A stretch of 64,000 bases of DNA, taken from the NCBI RefSeq assembly GCF_037975245.1, contig NC_092580.1, forward strand, positions 15,515,001-15,579,000, given 5' to 3'. Positions 59,238-64,000 of the stretch are shown piece by piece. The translations under genes and the position numbers were made by a program. This DNA is from Apostichopus japonicus. Its lineage: Eukaryota; Echinodermata; Holothuroidea; Aspidochirotida; Stichopodidae. Within the stretch, counting starts at the first letter, position 1, and each line of letters starts with the position of its first letter. The notes beneath the pieces are model-generated. The model saw only the letters and a list, made by a program, of their open reading frames with translations, did no database searches and was not told where the DNA came from.

Positions 59238-62200
59238 CTGACAGACAGAAAATATATATATATAATAATAAAATGACATTGATGGGAAAACGTAAAAAAT
59301 TGATATTAAAACAATAACGTCCCAAGTACTGCTGTTTAGTGCTTGATAGAAACACATTCAGAGAGATACAATGTCACTATTTTATGTACAATGCTGTGTG
59401 TGAATAACAGAAGTAATGCAATTAAGATATATTTAATTGCTTCGTTCATCTTGGGTATCTGGTATGGGGGGTGGGAGTAGTATACTAGCGAGAGACTTCT
59501 CTACCCCCCTCCTAAAATATCTGTCGAAAAATATCCCCCTCCCAGGATGGAAACCCCCCTAAGTTTGCCGAAGGATCCCCGCCCCCTTCCAATATGGGTC
59601 GACTTCGAACTCCCTGGCTAATATTACCCCTCAGACGTACATCCTGAAAAATCAGGAAGTACCTCTGATCAAAGGATTATCTGAGAGATGAGCTTCATGA
59701 AAATGGTATTCTGAGTGTGAGGCCAACAAATTTTACCCCTCCCAAGATTCAAATCTCCCTCTGAGTTCCAGCGAGGCCAAAGATGTCCTTAAAGTGACCT
59801 CAGTGCGTTCCATATACATGAGAGATAAGCATTGTTTGTCGTGTACAATACAGTTAGGACGAAGACTTACGATTTGAAATCAAACAGAATTACAGAATTA
59901 TCATCAGCTCATCTAATTTTCTTTGCTTTCGTTTTCAGCTGCATTGCATGTGGTACAGCTGCCCCTTTCCCTCCCCCTTGAGATGTAACATACCCCCCCC
60001 CCCCTCTTGCATCTGTAACCACTAGTCAACAAGCAAGCAATAGCAAAATCTCCAGAATTGAAACTCTGAAAATGAAATCCCACTAAGATTACCTTTAGTT
60101 CAATGCTTGACCATGCAAATTCAGGGTATAATTCAGTGTTCAAAGTTTGTGTAGCAGTTGTGAAGTCTTGTTACTTTTGTCTCTTGTAAATACTATATAG
60201 TTCCTGTGTAAAAAAACCTACGATAAATCTTTGAAACTTGCCTAGAAATTTCTACCTTTCTGCATCGCCTATTCTCGTTGCAATACTGGATGAATTATTC
60301 AATGTCAAAGTTAATCAATAGTAAAAAACCTCTGATATACACACATTTCTAGTTTCCCTCTTTTCCCTACTAACCATATTGAAAGTGTATTAGTCGGAAT
60401 AGGACAACTGCATACCCCTTGCAGGCATCCAAAGCTTTAACCAAATTAGAGGAGCTAGATTCCTCTTTTACAAGTAACTACCAGTCATAAACTTGGCTAG
60501 GTTCAAGTTCTGTTTATTTACAGGTCCCTGGGCTATCAATAACTCATAACCCCCTGGAATGTAGGACAAGACAAATGAAGGTAAACTTTGATACCTTCTC
60601 CTGCTCCATCATAGATGTAGATCATGTAAAGATGGATCTAATGGCCAATAGGAGGAGTATCAAATGCACACTGACTTTAAGAGGTATATGCACGTGGGAT
60701 TGCGCTGTCGGTGATATTAAATCAGATCAAGAGAGATCATTGGCAGCTGATCTGATCCTTGTAGTCTGTTATTTTATCTGATCATTGAGTATCTTTCACT
60801 GTGACATGAAAGCAAACTAACAGTATGAAGACTGAAAGAGCTGCAATCTCTTTGATGGCTAGGCAGTGTCCTGTTGGCACTAGTTCTACAGAGTATGAGT
60901 AAATGGCCTGGTGCAAAAGGGAGGAGTGAATGGGGGGGGGGGGGTATTATTGAGGTACACCCTTAGAATAGGGTAGATTCTCTATGTATTCATTACCAAT
61001 AATGAATTGGTTCTTGCAACATTATCAACCTTATCTATGATGTATTAATGGCTATCATGACATCAAATCCAAGGTTTGCACCTCTGCAGATCATTACAAG
61101 AGTTTTTATCATACTTAGTCCCTCAAATATTGCGAAAGTATTTTACAAAAAGATGCTTACCATGGATACAAACTTTACTAAGACAAATAGTATTAACTTA
61201 GACAACAAGATATATCTCAGAGCTCAGGTGAAAAAAAAAAAAAATTGCAATGAAATGTTGGCAGTGAAAATGCTTTTTAAAGTTTAAACATGAATGACCA
61301 TTATTTGACTTTTCTAGCATATTTGCAGGCTATACTCATGACAAGTGCTTAACACCATGTCAGCATTGAGCATTAATTTCTTTAGTTCAGCTTTACTCAT
61401 ATCTCCTTCCCAACTTCCTCCCCCTACCCGAACTTCCCCCCCTACCCAAAGTTCCTCCCACCCCCCAACCCCCCCCCCCCCCACAACCAATCCCTTTCAA
61501 CCACCTCTTACACTTGATTTGTATGAATCCTTTAATAATACAGTAAACAAATTCCACATGACTACCCTGCTGAAATTCACTGTGTACAGCAGTCACCGCT
61601 CAAGAATTCTTTTGGTGCTTTCCATTTGGGGGAGCTACCTTCCTGCTAAACTGATAAAAGAATAGTAGTTATTAAAAGAAAAGTTTGTCACCAACTCCAC
61701 CTGTGTTTGACCTTGACATATATCAAAGTAGTAACATCCTAAGCAAATTTAATACCTTAACCTGTCTGTTATGATTAATTTTTTCGTTCCAATGAGTGAT
61801 TCTACTGTAAAGCAGAAAAATGTCAGGTATGTCCATTCAGAAATTCTCTGAAAAAAATGTAGACCTTTCCCTTCCTTGCCAAATATTTCAGTCCTGAATG
61901 TGTTTACTATTACACAATCTGTATAAATAGTTAACAAAACTTGTAACTTCAAAAGAAAAAAGAAATAAATTTTTAAGTTTCAAAGCAGCTCTGTAAGACT
62001 TTTGAAGGCAAAATAGTTGGTGTTACTGGAAGGTAAATATTCTCAATGCATACCAAAAAAAAAAAGCTTTATTCATCCATTTTAGGCGTCTATAAAGTTA
62101 CACAATTTGTAACTTTTTTCATGTCATCGTTATCGCTATGTCCTTCTGTCTGTGCTTAAATGAGTTTCATGGTTAATGCCATCTCAGAGTTGACCTCGGA

Positions 62201-64000
62201 ATTCTAAGGTGTACCCCTGCCAGGGACCAATCATCTAAACCACACTGCTGATTAATTCTTGGAACCTTTCCCCTGGAATGTGACCGAGCCTTAAATTATG
62301 TAGACTTCCAGATAGAATTCAAAGCTATGATTTGCAAGATCTTAAAACGGCGTAGTTAGTCACTCCCTGTAAATTTCTCTAGGGATCTGGAAAGTCCGGG
62401 CTGGACTAATAGCAGATTTTTTATAGTATTGGCAGCCTTTTTTTGTAATGTTTTAAGCAATGCAGTAAATTCAAACAAATACTACAGTTCTACAAATAGA
62501 AACAAGAGGGTGCAGAATATAAAACCAACAGCAGACATCTCGGTGCACTACCAAAGATTAACATATTACAGTACACTGCCTCATGTAACCAGTCAATAAT
62601 ACCCAAACCAGGACTTTCAACTGGAATTCATATATATTTTTTTATAAACATTTTATCTTTTTTTTCTCTCTCTCTTTTTGTACATTTCCAAAACTGAAGT
62701 AAGTTATGGCAATATGGATTTTCTCAGTAAAGTTATGTATTTTACCAAACCTACACATTTTGAGCATTATTCACTACATATGAAGGTAATAGAAGAATTA
62801 GCGAATTACTAACAATCCACTCGATTCAAAGCATTTTGTGCCTCAGTAAACTTTTTTTTTTTTTTAATTCATTATATGATGTAAATGTTGACTAATTATT
62901 ACACTGCACTGGTTTAAGAAACAAATTTTAAAACACAAAACCGCTGGAGTTGCATTAGAATGCAACTTAGAATACCAGTATTAATACAAGGAATGAGGGA
63001 AACTGTAGAGCCCTAAATTCTGTTGAAAGACATAAATTTGAAATAGCTACCATCAAGTGGCAGCTACAAAGAGGTTACAATCAATCATATTTTTTTCTGT
63101 CTCTCTCCACCTCTCTCTCTCTCTCTATCCCTCCTGTCCTCCATTAAAATAACCGACGAAGTAGAAAAGAGAGATGAATAATGTACCGTGCACAAAAGGA
63201 AGGGGGCACCCAGAGACATTCCAGAGATTCTCAAGTTATAAAATATTATTTATAACAATACTACAATAGCGGCAGAGAGATCAATGGATCATTCTCTAAC
63301 GATGACAGGTGTTACAATGTTCCATCCCTGGCAGTCACTCTCATTAAGGAACAGACATGCACTTTCCATGCCATGAGTAGTTTTCTAATAAGTATTAGAA
63401 GCCAGCAGAAAGTGGCTTTCAAGGAGGAACACACTCAGCAATGTTGATAGGTAATCATTTTTGCAGTTACAAATGTTATTTACCTTGGCAACGATATGTA
63501 CCTCCCATGTGGTTTATGATGTGAGCCAAATAGTATTTCCTGTTTCTGGGAATTTTACATGAATGCAAAGTTAATGTCTTTTGTGATTACAGGAACAATT
63601 CTTTGAAATAAAAAGACTCCACAGGGTGGAAAGTTCATGAACACTGGCTGTCTAACCGGAGGAAAAGAGTAGCTAAACGGTGTTTAAAACACATTAGTTA
63701 CCCACTATACCGTGTTACCCATGTGTGAACCTGGTTACATCCCGACTGAATCTTACAATTATTACCGCAACTTACTTTCTATCAGCAGATTGAATGTTGG
63801 TTAAATTAGCAAGGATTTGTGTTCCTAGTGGTTAAGATGAACCTAAGAGTACTTTACTATTTCACCAATGCTGCTATTAAGTGATTTCCCTTTTTTTTGG
63901 TTTATAATATTACCTTTGATTTATTATATTGATTTATTATATAACAATGATCCTTTTGAGAGATATGCTATTGTTTAAGCTACTTCTGACTATCTGAACT
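59238..64000. other. 5' flanking intron of the ADAMTS gene (incomplete)
   Basis: Expected to be intron between this exon and the preceding catalytic-domain exon. I found no HExxHxxGxxH exon, no WSxCSxxY motif and no other coding exon. It contains a C-rich repeat-like region at about 59470-59800, C12 at 59993-60004, G13 at 60932-60944, C14 at 61469-61482, and a 9-bp inverted repeat ATCAGATCA / TGATCTGAT near 60720-60757. The remainder is unremarkable AT-rich DNA. Confidence 0.65.

Noticed and set aside
59238-64000. Search for the zinc-binding catalytic exon
   Set aside because: No HExxHxxGxxH or WSxCSxxY coding pattern found on the minus strand, so it is presumed to lie beyond the right edge.

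Overview
The window is AT-rich, intron-heavy animal DNA. It carries most of one large minus-strand gene plus many tandem repeats and transposon relics. Nothing looks bacterial: there are no operons and no compact reading frames. Coding sequence appears as short, GC-richer islands bounded by splice signals. The gene architecture and the repeat load suggest a marine invertebrate deuterostome, possibly an echinoderm. That placement is inference.

The gene is an ADAMTS9/ADAMTS20-type (GON-1-type) secreted metalloprotease. I reconstructed 19 consecutive exons between 59237 and 9719, read right to left. All splice phases agree, giving 984 codons without a stop. In order they encode the last piece of the metalloprotease domain, an eight-cysteine disintegrin-like module, the central thrombospondin type-1 repeat (TSR1), the cysteine-rich domain, the spacer, and a C-terminal array running from TSR2 into TSR12. 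The signal peptide, propeptide and zinc-binding catalytic exons must lie beyond 64000. The last TSRs, the expected GON domain and the stop codon must lie to the left of position 1, or are lost.

Layout: 1-8750 is one end of a satellite array (105/107-bp monomers, about 82 copies) with three differently organised zones. 9113-9402 is a short hAT-type element with an 8-bp target duplication. 9719-14616 holds three TSR exons and a 35-bp minisatellite. 14617-31553 is a 16.9-kb intron with a 253-bp tandem duplication, 51-bp and ~24-bp minisatellites, a perfect 18-bp hairpin beside a CCAAT/CRE cluster, and a ~380-bp polypurine tract. 31554-47406 is the exon-dense core, with a second hAT-type element (40213-40571) and a LINE 3' fragment (about 45780-46030). 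47407-64000 has two exons separated by 5-6.5-kb introns, a tRNA-derived SINE-like sequence (~54.5 kb) and another LINE 3' end (~57.4 kb).

The most unusual signals are these: the satellite is almost stop-free in all three minus-strand frames; it has nested 528/1408-bp higher-order organisation; both hAT-type elements keep near-complete 8-bp target duplications; tandem repeats abut two splice donors; three TSRs lack the O-fucose acceptor residue; and one inter-TSR linker is strongly basic. I did not identify a clearly new multi-gene system.
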